64,000 bases of DNA from an uncultured Tenacibaculum sp. (GCF_947498805.1 NZ_CANMLT010000002.1:62001-126000); one strand, 5' to 3'; positions 1-10,290 are shown, numbered from the stretch's first letter. Program-made: numbers and translations. The notes: generated from the sequence alone by a model not told the origin.

Positions 1-1
1 A

Positions 2-124
2 TTGAGGCATATTTATGATAACGCACCCAAAAGAGTTTATTTAGATGATCTGATTGATATCCCCCTTCTTTCAGCAGAATCAAATCATACTTTTTTTAAT
101 TTTACATTATCCTACAAAATATAA
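2..124 (+). CDS. 3' end of a truncated CDS entering from the left edge (…LRHIYDNAPKRVYLDDLIDIPLLSAESNHTFFNFTLSYKI*), family not identified
   Basis: Frame open from the window edge to a TAA at 122-124; only 40 codons visible. Confidence 0.35.
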   Translation: MRHIYDNAPKRVYLDDLIDIPLLSAESNHTFFNFTLSYKI

Positions 125-135
125 AAATAACTTCG

Positions 136-143
136 TATATTTG
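136..143 (+). promoter_or_regulatory. Bacteroidota -7 element (TATATTTG) upstream of rpsF
   Basis: Matches TAnnTTTG 34 nt before the rpsF ATG; no clear -33 TTG. Confidence 0.5.
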
Positions 144-176
144 CACGCTTAAAATTAATATTTTAAATAAACAATT

Positions 177-518
177 ATGAATCATTACGAAACTGTTTTC
201 ATTTTGAATCCCGTTTTATCTGAAACTCAGATAAAGGAAGCAGTACAAAAGTTTCAGGACTTATTGACTAGCAAGGGTGCCGAAATGATCCACAAAGAAA
301 ATTGGGGCTTAAAGAAATTAGCTTACCCAATTGAAAAGAAAAAAAGTGGTTTTTATCACTTATTCGAGTTCAAAGCATCAGGTGAGGCTGTAGCTCCGTT
401 TGAATTAGAGTTTAGACGTGACGATAGCGTTATGCGTTATTTAACTGTAAAGTTAGACAAGCACGCGGCTGCTTGGGCAGAGAAGAGAAGAAACCGTGTT
501 AAATCTGAAAAAAAGTAA
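177..518 (+). CDS. rpsF: 30S ribosomal protein S6
   Basis: ORF with S6 sequence (MNHYETVFILNPVLSE…); followed by rpsR and rplI. Confidence 0.97.
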   Translation: MNHYETVFILNPVLSETQIKEAVQKFQDLLTSKGAEMIHKENWGLKKLAYPIEKKKSGFYHLFEFKASGEAVAPFELEFRRDDSVMRYLTVKLDKHAAAWAEKRRNRVKSEKK

Positions 519-521
519 GAA

Positions 522-818
522 ATGGCATCAATTGATCAACAAGCAGGAGCAGGAAAACAAGGAGATGTAAGATACTTAACTCCTTTAGACATTGAAACTA
601 AAAAAGAAGCAAAATACTGTCGTTTTAAGAAAAACGGTATTAAGTACATCGATTATAAAGATGCTGACTTCTTAATGTATTTAGTAAACGAGCAAGGTAA
701 AATTTTACCTCGTCGTTTAACAGGAACATCTTTAAAATACCAACGTAAAGTGGCTCAAGCTATTAAAAGAGCACGTCACTTAGCTTTAATGCCATACGTA
801 GGTGATATGTTAAAATAA
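522..818 (+). CDS. rpsR: 30S ribosomal protein S18
   Basis: S18 core ([17 protein letters not shown]…[29 protein letters not shown]). Confidence 0.97.
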   Translation: MASIDQQAGAGKQGDVRYLTPLDIETKKEAKYCRFKKNGIKYIDYKDADFLMYLVNEQGKILPRRLTGTSLKYQRKVAQAIKRARHLALMPYVGDMLK

Positions 819-833
819 TAAAACAGTACGATT

Positions 834-1283
834 ATGGAATTGATATTAAAGCAAGACGTAGAAAACTTAGGTTTTAAAGACGATATCGTAACTGTTAAGA
901 ATGGTTATGGTCGTAACTACTTAATCCCACAAGGATATGCAATTTTAGCTACTTCTTCTGCAAAGAAAGTATTAGCTGAAAACTTAAAACAACGTGCTTA
1001 TAAAGAAGCTAAATTAATAGAAGACGCTACTAAATTAGCTGAAACTGTTAAAGGTTATGAGTTAAAGATTGCTTCTAAAGTAGGATCTGGAGATAAATTA
1101 TTTGGTTCTGTTAACAACATTAATGTTGCAGAAGCTTTAGCTAAAGCAGGAACAGAAGTAGATAAGAAGTTTATCAAAGTTACTGGAGGTAACGTAAAGA
1201 GATTAGGAAAATACAACGCTGCTGTACGTTTACACAGAACTGTTGTAGCTGACATCGTATTTGAAGTAGTTGCTGAGAAGTAA
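834..1283 (+). CDS. rplI: 50S ribosomal protein L9
   Basis: L9 N-terminus (MELILKQDVENLGFKDDIVTVKNGYGRNYLIPQG). Confidence 0.97.
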   Translation: MELILKQDVENLGFKDDIVTVKNGYGRNYLIPQGYAILATSSAKKVLAENLKQRAYKEAKLIEDATKLAETVKGYELKIASKVGSGDKLFGSVNNINVAEALAKAGTEVDKKFIKVTGGNVKRLGKYNAAVRLHRTVVADIVFEVVAEK

Positions 1284-1313
1284 AACTTGTTAAATACTTG
1301 TTAATAAAAGATT

Positions 1314-1339
1314 AACCCGCTTATTAAAGCGGGTTTTTT
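1314..1339 (+). terminator. Rho-independent terminator of the rpsF operon
   Basis: AACCCGCTT-ATTA-AAGCGGGTT then T-run. Confidence 0.85.
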
Positions 1340-1384
1340 AATTGTGTAATTTTAAGGATAACAAAAACTTATTATTACTCAATT

Positions 1385-4300
1385 ATGAAAAAATTATTAA
1401 CTTTTTCTTTTTTCTTAATGTTTTTAACCGCTGGTATAGCGCAGGTTACTACATCTAAGATTAAAGGGGTTGTTACAGATAATGAAGGGGAACCATTATT
1501 TGGGGCAAACATTGTGGTACTACATGTACCAACAGGAACAGTATCAGGAGCAGTAGCTCAGGATAACGGAAAGTATACAATTCCGAACCTTAGGGTGGGA
1601 GGACCTTATAAAGTAACGTTTAGTTATGTAGGGTTTAAGCCACAAGAAATCAATAATGTATTCTTAACATTAGGGAAAACTACCAATATTGATGGAAAAC
1701 TTTCTGAGGATGGTGAACAATTAGAGGAAGTTGTAATCTCAGCTTCAAAAAGCAAAGTTTTTAATAACGATAGAACAGGTGCACAGACAAGTGTTAGCGC
1801 CAATCAGTTAAAAACATTACCTACAATTTCTAGATCTGCATCAGATTTTACTCGTTTAGAACCTACAGCGAGCAATGGTTCATTTGGAGGAAGAAATGAT
1901 CAATTCAACAATTTTTCACTTGATGGATCTATTTTTAATAACCCATTTGGATTAGATGCTGCAACTCCAGGAGGACAAACAGATTCTCAACCAGTATCAT
2001 TAGACGCAATAGAACAAATATCTGTGTCCACAGCTCCTTACGATGTTACACTTTCAGGATTTACCGGAGCATCAGTAGATGCTGTAACGAAGAGTGGAAC
2101 AAATGAGTTTAAAGGAACGGTTTATGGATTCTATAGAAATGAAGATTTTACAGGAGGAAGTATAGATGGACAAAAAGTTTTTAAACCTAAATTATTACAA
2201 ACGCAATATGGAGCTAGTTTAGGAGGACCAATTATTAAAGACAAGTTGTTTTTCTTTGCAAATTTTGAGAAAGATGTGCGAGAAGATTTAGGTTCAGCTT
2301 TTGTTCCTAATACTGGTTCAGGAGCGATTAATGAATCTAGAGTTTTGGCTTCGGACTTACAATTGGTAAGTAATATTTTATCGCAAATAGATATAGGAAA
2401 CGGACAAATGTATAATCCTGGAGCTTTTCAAGGGTTTACTTTTGATTCTGAATCTACCAAGGGTATTTTTAAATTAGATTGGAATATTAATAAGAAACAC
2501 CGTTTGGCATTTATCTACAATTTCTTAAGAGCTTCAAAAGAAAAGCCAGCGCATCCAACAGCTTTAGGGTTTAGAGGACCAAGTGCAACAACATTACAAT
2601 TCCAAAATACCGGATATGAGATTAATAATAATATAAATTCATTTTTAGTAGAATTGAATTCTACGTTTAATGAAACTACTACAAATAAATTACAAGTTGG
2701 ATATACGCATTTTGATGATTTTAGGAATGCTTTATCTTCACCAGCTCCAACAATTACCATATTAGATGAAAATGCAAGTTCTAATTATATTATAGCAGGA
2801 CATGAACCATTTTCTATCAATAATAAATTAGATCAAAAAGTTTTTCAGTTAACCAATAATATGAACTTTTTTCAAGGAGATCATACTATTACAGTTGGTT
2901 TTTCTTTTGAAAAATTTATGTTCGACAATTCTTTTAATTTAGGTGCTTATGGTGCACAAGGAGTATTCTTTCCATCTGGAACGATTAATGATTTCAGGGC
3001 TACGGCAGGAGATGCTGTTGCAGAAGCTGCCTTAGTAGCAACATATCAAGCTCAATTTAATGCAGCAATAGCAGCAAACAATTCATTATCTAGCAATGGT
3101 ACTGGAAATGCAGGTGGATGGGCGTTGGCAGAAACGAATGTTGGTCAATTAGCTTTTTATACACAAGATGAATGGGAAGTTAATGATAATTTGAAATTAA
3201 CTTTTGGTATTCGTTTCGACAAACCATTGTTTTTTGATTCTGCAGAGAAGGCACAAGATGTAATTGATAACGCATGTTGTTTTGCTCCAAATATTCCGTA
3301 TCATAATCCGAATACAAATGAAACAGTATTCTTAGATAACAGAAAGATGCCTACAAACGAATGGTTAATTTCACCTAGATTTGGATTTAATTGGGATGTT
3401 AATGGAGAAAAGAAGTTGCAAGTAAGAGGAGGAACAGGTCTATTTACAGGACGTTTACCATTTGTTTGGTTAGGAAATCAAATTGCAAATCCGAATGTAT
3501 TCTTCTATCAAATGGTAGATCCAGATTTTCAATTTCCACAAGTATGGAGAACAAATATTGGAGCAGACTACAAGTTTGAAAATGGTTTTGTAGTCACTGG
3601 AGATATTGCTTATACAAAAGATATTAATGGAGCTCATGTGCAAAATTGGGGATTAAGAAGCCCTACAGGAACTTTAAATGGAAACGGTGATAATAGAGCC
3701 GTTTATTTACCGGGTGATGTAGGAAATAATGCCTATGTCTTTACAAATTCTGATAAAGGAAGAATTTTTAATGCATCTTTAAAAATTGAAAAGTCATTTG
3801 AAAATGGACTCTATGCTAATATTGCTTATAGTTACTTGAATTCAAAAGATGTAAATTCAATTGAGGCAGAAATTACAGGAGATGCATTTGCTTTTAATCC
3901 AGTAGTTGGAAATGCAAATAATGATGTATTAGCATTTTCTAGATATGGAGATACTCATAGAGTTATTGGAGTGGCTTCTAAAAAGTTTAATTATGGAGGA
4001 GATAAGTTTGCAACTACCATTTCTACCTTTTTCGAATATGCAAAAGGAGGTAGGTTTAATTATACCTATGGAGGAGATATCAATAATGATGGCTCTATCT
4101 TAAATGACCTTTTATATGTTCCTACAGATGCTGAAATAGATCAAATGAACTTCGATCCAGCAAACAACCCTGTTACCACTCAAAGAGAGGGATTAAAGCA
4201 ATATATTGCTCAGGATGAATATTTAAGTGGAAGAAGAGGGCAATACGTGGAAAGATATGGAGCATTGGCACCGTGGAGAGGCCGTTGGGATGTGAAAATA

Positions 4301-4567
4301 TTACAAGATTTTAATATTAATGTTGCTGAAGGAAAACAAAATACCATTCAGGTAAGTTTAGATATCTTAAATTTTGGAAACCTACTAAATTCTGAATGGG
4401 GTGTAGTGCAACAAGTTGGTAATGTACAACCGTTAGGAGTATCTGTAGATCAAAATACATTGACTCCAACATATACATTTGATCCAAGTTTGACATCTAC
4501 TTTTGTGCCAGACACAAGTTTACAATCTCGTTGGCAAATGCAGTTAGGATTACGTTATATTTTCTAA
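1385..4567 (+). CDS. TonB-dependent receptor with N-terminal carboxypeptidase-regulatory-like domain (Oar-like)
   Basis: Signal peptide, CarboxypepD_reg-like segment (KGVVTDNEGEPLFGANIVV), plug-like region, C-terminal barrel ending LGLRYIF. Confidence 0.9.
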   Translation: MKKLLTFSFFLMFLTAGIAQVTTSKIKGVVTDNEGEPLFGANIVVLHVPTGTVSGAVAQDNGKYTIPNLRVGGPYKVTFSYVGFKPQEINNVFLTLGKTTNIDGKLSEDGEQLEEVVISASKSKVFNNDRTGAQTSVSANQLKTLPTISRSASDFTRLEPTASNGSFGGRNDQFNNFSLDGSIFNNPFGLDAATPGGQTDSQPVSLDAIEQISVSTAPYDVTLSGFTGASVDAVTKSGTNEFKGTVYGFYRNEDFTGGSIDGQKVFKPKLLQTQYGASLGGPIIKDKLFFFANFEKDVREDLGSAFVPNTGSGAINESRVLASDLQLVSNILSQIDIGNGQMYNPGAFQGFTFDSESTKGIFKLDWNINKKHRLAFIYNFLRASKEKPAHPTALGFRGPSATTLQFQNTGYEINNNINSFLVELNSTFNETTTNKLQVGYTHFDDFRNALSSPAPTITILDENASSNYIIAGHEPFSINNKLDQKVFQLTNNMNFFQGDHTITVGFSFEKFMFDNSFNLGAYGAQGVFFPSGTINDFRATAGDAVAEAALVATYQAQFNAAIAANNSLSSNGTGNAGGWALAETNVGQLAFYTQDEWEVNDNLKLTFGIRFDKPLFFDSAEKAQDVIDNACCFAPNIPYHNPNTNETVFLDNRKMPTNEWLISPRFGFNWDVNGEKKLQVRGGTGLFTGRLPFVWLGNQIANPNVFFYQMVDPDFQFPQVWRTNIGADYKFENGFVVTGDIAYTKDINGAHVQNWGLRSPTGTLNGNGDNRAVYLPGDVGNNAYVFTNSDKGRIFNASLKIEKSFENGLYANIAYSYLNSKDVNSIEAEITGDAFAFNPVVGNANNDVLAFSRYGDTHRVIGVASKKFNYGGDKFATTISTFFEYAKGGRFNYTYGGDINNDGSILNDLLYVPTDAEIDQMNFDPANNPVTTQREGLKQYIAQDEYLSGRRGQYVERYGALAPWRGRWDVKILQDFNINVAEGKQNTIQVSLDILNFGNLLNSEWGVVQQVGNVQPLGVSVDQNTLTPTYTFDPSLTSTFVPDTSLQSRWQMQLGLRYIF

Positions 4568-4591
4568 AAAACAACTTACAATTGTTAATAA

Positions 4592-4617
4592 AAAACTACT
4601 CTTTTTAGGGTAGTTTT
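4592..4617 (+). terminator. Terminator after the TonB-dependent receptor gene
   Basis: AAAACTACTC-TTTTTA-GGGTAGTTTT hairpin. Confidence 0.6.
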
Positions 4618-4630
4618 TAGGTTTTTAGCC

Positions 4631-4760
4631 AAATAAAGGGGGATTTTCCTTATAAAAACTTAAAAATAATAGAGATATTTGTTAAAGTAAATAAAGATAG
4701 GGGACTTTATTACGAACGTTTAAAATATAATCTTTGAGGGGTTGGTTATATTTTAAAAAA
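4631..4760 (+). ncRNA. Candidate structured intergenic element, copy 1
   Basis: Similar to 6109-6235; hairpins 4687-4713 (loop ATAGGGGA) and 4719-4757 (14-bp stem, loop TTTGAGGGGTT); terminator hairpin directly after on + strand. Confidence 0.5.
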
Positions 4761-4790
4761 AACTCTGACTTACCCAAGTCAGAGTTTTTG
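4759..4790. terminator. Bidirectional terminator (lysA on minus; candidate element on plus)
   Basis: AAACTCTGACTT-ACCC-AAGTCAGAGTTT with A-run before and T-run after. Confidence 0.8.
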
Positions 4791-4794
4791 TTTT

Positions 4795-6000
4795 TTAAAG
4801 AGAAACTTCGATTTGATTTTTTATAATGTCATCGAACGTTTCTCTTTTTCTTATTAGATAATCTTTTCCATTATAAAGCATTACTTCCGCAGGTCTATAT
4901 CTTGAGTTATAGTTGGAAGCCATAGAATAACAATATGCACCTGCATTATGGAAGCATAAAACATCATCTTCCGCTATTTCATTGATTCTTCGATTCGAAC
5001 CAAAAGTGTCAGTTTCACAAATATATCCTACAATGCTATAATAACGTTCTCGTCCTTTTGGATTCGATAGGTTTTCTATTTGATGGTATGAATTGTAAAA
5101 CATTGGTCGTATTAAGTGATTTAAACCTGAATCTATTCCTGCAAATACCGTTGAAGTGGTTTGCTTAATCACATTAACCTTTGCTAAAAAGTATCCAGAT
5201 TGACTTACTAAAAATTTACCTGGCTCAAACATCAAGGTTAGTTCTTTACCATATTCTTTGCAAAACTCATTAAATCTCTTAGAAAGTTTTGTACCTAACT
5301 CTTCGATATTAGTAGATATATCTCCTGTTTTATAAGGAACTTTAAATCCGCTACCAAAATCAATAAAGTCAATATTGTCAAATTGTTTAGCTACTTCGAA
5401 TAAGATTTCTGATGCGCGTAAAAAAGTATCTATATCTAAGATATCTGAACCAGTATGCATGTGAATTCCGTTAATTCTCATTCCAGTATTTTCTACCACT
5501 CTTTTTATATGTGGTACTTGGTGTATAGAGATACCAAACTTAGAATCGATATGTCCTACCGATATTTTACTATTCCCACCGGCCATAATATGTGGGTTAA
5601 TACGAATACAAACCGGTATTTTAGGATTGTTTTGTCCGAATAATTCTAAAATAGATAAGTTATCTATATTAATTTGTACCCCAAGTTTCGCAACGTCTTC
5701 AATTTCTTTTAAAGAAACTCCATTAGGCGTATAAATGATGTTTTTAGGATCAAAGCCAGCTAATAGACCTAACTTGACCTCTTGTATAGAAACTGTGTCT
5801 AAACCGCTTTTTAAAGAGTTAAAAACCTTTAAGATATTGATGTTTGATAGAGCTTTGGCGGCATAGTTTATTTTAACACGTTTGACCTTTGAAAATGCAG
5901 AAGTAATTTTTTTATACTGACCTTTTATTATATCAGTATCATAAACATACAACGGACTTCCATAAGTCTCTGTCAATTTCAATAATTTGTTTCTATCCAT
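4795..6000 (-). CDS. lysA: Diaminopimelate decarboxylase
   Basis: PLP decarboxylase signature (YGSPLYVYD…KINYAAKALSN…GSGFKVPY…EPGKFLVSQSG). Confidence 0.92.
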   Translation of the reverse strand: MDRNKLLKLTETYGSPLYVYDTDIIKGQYKKITSAFSKVKRVKINYAAKALSNINILKVFNSLKSGLDTVSIQEVKLGLLAGFDPKNIIYTPNGVSLKEIEDVAKLGVQINIDNLSILELFGQNNPKIPVCIRINPHIMAGGNSKISVGHIDSKFGISIHQVPHIKRVVENTGMRINGIHMHTGSDILDIDTFLRASEILFEVAKQFDNIDFIDFGSGFKVPYKTGDISTNIEELGTKLSKRFNEFCKEYGKELTLMFEPGKFLVSQSGYFLAKVNVIKQTTSTVFAGIDSGLNHLIRPMFYNSYHQIENLSNPKGRERYYSIVGYICETDTFGSNRRINEIAEDDVLCFHNAGAYCYSMASNYNSRYRPAEVMLYNGKDYLIRKRETFDDIIKNQIEVSL

Positions 6001-6108
6001 TTTTTTAGTATTTGGGCAGTAAAAGTAGGATGGAGGCCTTATTGAGACAATTAAATTAAAGAAATAAACAAATCGATTTTTTTTGTGAAATAAAGATGTT
6101 TATACCCT

Positions 6109-6235
6109 CTATAAAGGGGAAATAACCTATTGCATAATTTTAGAAAGTAGAGATATTTGTAACGAAATAAAAATAAGGGGATTTATTTCAAACATTATGA
6201 TGTTTTCTTTTAGGGGTGGAAAATGTCATAAAAAA
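6109..6235 (+). ncRNA. Candidate structured intergenic element, copy 2
   Basis: Shares TAGAGATATTTGT and AGGGG loops with 4631-4760; hairpins 6164-6189 and 6195-6231 have different stem sequence but preserved pairing. Confidence 0.5.
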
Positions 6236-6236
6236 T

Positions 6237-6264
6237 AAAGCACTGGGTGTACACCAGTGCTTTT
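6237..6264. terminator. Bidirectional terminator (pepT on minus; candidate element on plus)
   Basis: AAAGCACTGG-GTGTACA-CCAGTGCTTT. Confidence 0.75.
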
Positions 6265-6291
6265 AATATTATCATATAATTTGGAAGTAAA

Positions 6292-7530
6292 TTATTTAAA
6301 TTTCCCCCCTACTTTTTGAGCAATTCCAACAATAACTTCACTTGCCTTTACAATACTTTCTGCAGGTACGTATTCATAACGACCGTGGAAGTTATGTCCT
6401 CCAGCAAAAATATTCGGACAAGGTAATCCTTTATAAGAAAGCTGAGAACCGTCTGTTCCTCCTCTAATAGGCTTAATTAAAGGTGTAATTCCCATATCCT
6501 TCATCACTTCTTCAGCAATATCTACAATATGCATTACAGGTGTTACTTTCTCTTTCATATTGAAGTATTGATCTTTAATTTCAACAGAAACTAACTTCTT
6601 ACCTTGCTTTGCATTTAATACTTCTGCTAAGTCTAGAACGGCTTTTTTACGGTTATTAAATTGCTCCATATCGTGATCACGAATAATGTAATGTAGCTTT
6701 GTTTGTTCTACTTTACCTTCCATGTGATGTAAGTGGAAGAAACCTTCATAACCAGTAGTTCTTTCAGGAACTTCATCCTCAGGTAAAGCGTTTATAAACT
6801 CGCTCGCAATTAACATAGAGTTAATCATTTTCCCTTTAGCATATCCAGGATGTACAATTTTTCCATCGATTGTAACGGTTGCACCAGCGGCATTAAAGTT
6901 TTCATACTCTAATTCACCGATTTGACTACCATCCATGGTATAGGCCCATTCAGCACCAAACTTTTCAACATCAAATAAATGTGCTCCTTTTCCTACTTCT
7001 TCATCAGGAGTAAAGCAGATTCTGATTTTACCATGCTTAATTTCTGGATTCTGAATTAAATATTCCATTGCAGAAACTATTTCAGTAACCCCAGCTTTAT
7101 CATCTGCACCTAATAGGGTAGTACCATCGGTAGTGATAATTGTTTGTCCTTTATATTGTAATAAATCCTCGAAATAATCTGGAGACAATACGATATTTTG
7201 CTCTTCATTAAGCATAATATCTTTTCCATCATAGTTTTCATGAACTTGAGGCTTTACATTTGCTCCTGTAAAATCAGGACTTGTATCAATATGCGCTACA
7301 AATCCAATGGTTGGTACTTCGTAATCTAAATTACTTGGTAAGGTTGCCATTAAATAGCAATTTTCATCCAATTCAACATCCTCCATTCCAATTTCCTTTA
7401 GTTCTTGCTCTAAAACACGAGCTAAGTCCCATTGTTTTGCAGTACTTGGAAACGCAGGATTGTTAGGATCACTTTCAGTATCTATGGTAACGTATTTGAT
7501 AAACCTATCAATAATATGTTGTTGATTCAT
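6292..7530 (-). CDS. pepT: Peptidase T (tripeptide aminopeptidase)
   Basis: M20 family motifs (GFVAHIDTSPD, GTTLLGADDKAGV, CFTPDEEVGKGA, RGGTDGSQLSYKGLPCPN). Confidence 0.95.
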   Translation of the reverse strand: MNQQHIIDRFIKYVTIDTESDPNNPAFPSTAKQWDLARVLEQELKEIGMEDVELDENCYLMATLPSNLDYEVPTIGFVAHIDTSPDFTGANVKPQVHENYDGKDIMLNEEQNIVLSPDYFEDLLQYKGQTIITTDGTTLLGADDKAGVTEIVSAMEYLIQNPEIKHGKIRICFTPDEEVGKGAHLFDVEKFGAEWAYTMDGSQIGELEYENFNAAGATVTIDGKIVHPGYAKGKMINSMLIASEFINALPEDEVPERTTGYEGFFHLHHMEGKVEQTKLHYIIRDHDMEQFNNRKKAVLDLAEVLNAKQGKKLVSVEIKDQYFNMKEKVTPVMHIVDIAEEVMKDMGITPLIKPIRGGTDGSQLSYKGLPCPNIFAGGHNFHGRYEYVPAESIVKASEVIVGIAQKVGGKFK

Positions 7531-7571
7531 TATAATAAATTTTGGAGCTCAAAAATAGCTAATTTTATGTA

Positions 7572-8645
7572 TTATAGTGTTTGTTTTTCAAAATAAGCTA
7601 TCAACAAATCTACCACATAACTGTACGATTTTATCCCTTGAGATTGATTATTGGCTTTTAAATAAGAATTATACCCTTTTTTTAAATATGGTTCTATTGG
7701 GTTTTCGAATTGTTTCCAATGTAAATAACTATCTCTAAAGTCTTTATAGATACCTATATGAACCGTCTTTTTAATTGTGTCAGCTGTAGTTTTATCTCGT
7801 TTAGAAAGTTCTATAATACAGTATCTATAGGCCATTCTATATCCTGAATATTGAAAATACACATCTGAATTATGAGTACAGGCTAAAAAACTAACAAAAT
7901 TAGCGTCGTTTTCGGCAGACCAACCAATTTGATGTCCCATTTCATGACAAGTAGTTGCTGGGTACCCTGTTTTAGGAATCATATCATTAATCTGTGCTTC
8001 TCCAGTAATGGGATTAATATAACCTGAGGTTCCATTATAAGATTGAAATAAACTGACCAATGAGCTTTTAATAGAAGAGAAATTATATGCGAATTGAGGA
8101 AGCTTTTTTGACATGTTGTTGAAACCGTTGGGAGCAAGTTTGTAGATTTCCTTTACACTATAAGGTACTTCAACTTTTAGGGTGTCATTTTGGGTTATTT
8201 GCAATTGAAGAGCGTTTAATTTTTCAACGATACTTTGCGTGGTTTGAATCAGTTGTTCATTAGTGTATGCTCCTTGTGTTAACCCTAAATTTTTAGCCAA
8301 AGGTTCTCTAAAGTAATTCAATCCCCAAAAAGTATAAAAGCAGCAGTAGATGATGGACAAAATACTTGTGAATTTTAGTAATTGTGCTATAAAATTCTTA
8401 CCTTTAGTTATAATCAATTTATAAATTGCCTTCAGTAAAAGAAAAAGGAGTACGAGACCCAATGCGTCTCCAAAAGAAAAAGGAATCCAACCAAGTATTA
8501 GACGAAAAGCACTTGAAATATAAGGATATAGTCCATTACTGTAGTAATGTTCAATTAAGTGCGACTTTTGGCTTAAAAATTGCACAACTAGAACCTGGAT
8601 AGGAAGTAATAAACTTAAAAAAAGGTGTTTTTTAGAGTATCGCAT
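7572..8645 (-). CDS. DUF3810-like membrane protein with zinc-protease-like HEMGH motif
   Basis: N-terminal TM segments; TTCHEMGHQIGWSAENDANFVSFLAC. Confidence 0.75.
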   Translation of the reverse strand: MRYSKKHLFLSLLLPIQVLVVQFLSQKSHLIEHYYSNGLYPYISSAFRLILGWIPFSFGDALGLVLLFLLLKAIYKLIITKGKNFIAQLLKFTSILSIIYCCFYTFWGLNYFREPLAKNLGLTQGAYTNEQLIQTTQSIVEKLNALQLQITQNDTLKVEVPYSVKEIYKLAPNGFNNMSKKLPQFAYNFSSIKSSLVSLFQSYNGTSGYINPITGEAQINDMIPKTGYPATTCHEMGHQIGWSAENDANFVSFLACTHNSDVYFQYSGYRMAYRYCIIELSKRDKTTADTIKKTVHIGIYKDFRDSYLHWKQFENPIEPYLKKGYNSYLKANNQSQGIKSYSYVVDLLIAYFEKQTL

Positions 8646-8772
8646 AAAGCCAAAAATAAGAAAGTATAAACGTTATCAACAAGTTAATAACATTTTTATT
8701 TACATAAAATGTGCAAAATAAAAAGCAGGGTAGCTCCTATAAATATCATCATAAAAAATTACATTTGCTGTT

Positions 8773-10290
8773 ATGGAGAGAACACAATCTATTAGGGGAA
8801 CAAAAATTGACAAATCAAAAATAATTAGCTTAGAAAAAGGAAAACTACCACCACAGGCTTTAGATTTAGAAGAAGCGGTTTTGGGAGCTATGATGATTGA
8901 TAAAAAGGGGATTGATGAAGTGATTGATATTCTGCATCCAGATGCATTTTATGATAAGCGTCATCAAGAGATTTATGAGGCTGTATACATGCTATTTCAA
9001 AACTCAGAACCTATTGATTTATTATCGGTTTCTAATCAGCTAAAGAAGAATGGTAAGTTAGATATTGCCGGTGGAGATTTTTATCTAATTGGATTAACTC
9101 AAAAGGTAGCTTCGTCTGCTCATATTGAATTTCACTCGCGTGTAATTCTTCAAAAATATATTCAAAGAAAATTAATTACCATCTCCTCTGAAATTATTGA
9201 AAATGCCTATGATGAAACCGTAGATGTTTTTGACTTGCTAGATGACGCCGAAGGTAAATTATTTGAAGTAACGCAGGGTAATTTAAAGAAAGGAGCCGAA
9301 AGAGCAGATTCGTTAGTTCAGCAATCGATTAATAAAATTCAGGAGATTTCGACAAAAGAAGGAATGAGTGGTTTAGCAACAGGTTTTACCAAGTTAGATG
9401 CGCTTACCTCTGGTTGGCAACCTTCTGATTTAATTATTATTGCAGCACGTCCTGGTATGGGTAAAACGGCATTCGTAATTTCGATGGCGAAGAATATGGC
9501 TATTGACTTTAATCATGCAGTAGCTGTTTTCTCTCTGGAGATGTCATCAGTACAGTTAATTACGCGTATGATTTCTTCTGAAACAGGATTGACTTCTGAA
9601 AAATTAAGAAAAGGAAATTTAGAACCACATGAATGGGAGCAGTTAAATGTTAAAGTTAAAAAACTTTCTGATGCACCTATTTTTATTGACGATACACCAG
9701 CACTTTCTATTTTTGATTTGCGTGCAAAGGCACGTCGTTTGGTATCACAACACGGAGTTAAAATATTAATTATTGATTACCTACAGTTAATGACAGCAGG
9801 TGGAGCAGGAGGAAACCGTGAACAGGAAATTTCTACCATTTCTCGTAACTTAAAAGCTTTAGGTAAAGAATTAGATATACCAGTAATTGCATTATCTCAG
9901 TTATCACGTTCGGTAGAGACTCGTGGAGGAAGTAAACGTCCTTTATTATCGGATCTTCGTGAATCTGGAGCGATTGAGCAGGATGCCGATATTGTATCGT
10001 TTATTTTCCGTCCGGAATACTATGGTATGACAGAATGGGATGATGATGATCATTCACCATGTGAAGGACAAGGAGAATTTATCGTAGCAAAACACCGTAA
10101 TGGAGGATTGGATAATATTCGTTTAAAGTTTACTGGACACTTAGCAAAATTCTCAGATTTAGAAGAAGGATTTAGTAGCGAATTTCAATCAAGTATGAAC
10201 TCAGGGTTTAATGATGAAGCTTCTTCTAGTAACTTTACTTCACCAGAAGATGCATTTGGACCTATGGGTGGAGATGATGTACCATTTTAG
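8773..10290 (+). CDS. dnaB: Replicative DNA helicase
   Basis: DnaB core (PPQALDLEEAVLGAMM…AARPGMGKTAFVISMAKN…IIDYLQLM…LRESGAIEQDADIVSFIFRPEYYG). Confidence 0.97.
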   Translation: MERTQSIRGTKIDKSKIISLEKGKLPPQALDLEEAVLGAMMIDKKGIDEVIDILHPDAFYDKRHQEIYEAVYMLFQNSEPIDLLSVSNQLKKNGKLDIAGGDFYLIGLTQKVASSAHIEFHSRVILQKYIQRKLITISSEIIENAYDETVDVFDLLDDAEGKLFEVTQGNLKKGAERADSLVQQSINKIQEISTKEGMSGLATGFTKLDALTSGWQPSDLIIIAARPGMGKTAFVISMAKNMAIDFNHAVAVFSLEMSSVQLITRMISSETGLTSEKLRKGNLEPHEWEQLNVKVKKLSDAPIFIDDTPALSIFDLRAKARRLVSQHGVKILIIDYLQLMTAGGAGGNREQEISTISRNLKALGKELDIPVIALSQLSRSVETRGGSKRPLLSDLRESGAIEQDADIVSFIFRPEYYGMTEWDDDDHSPCEGQGEFIVAKHRNGGLDNIRLKFTGHLAKFSDLEEGFSSEFQSSMNSGFNDEASSSNFTSPEDAFGPMGGDDVPF

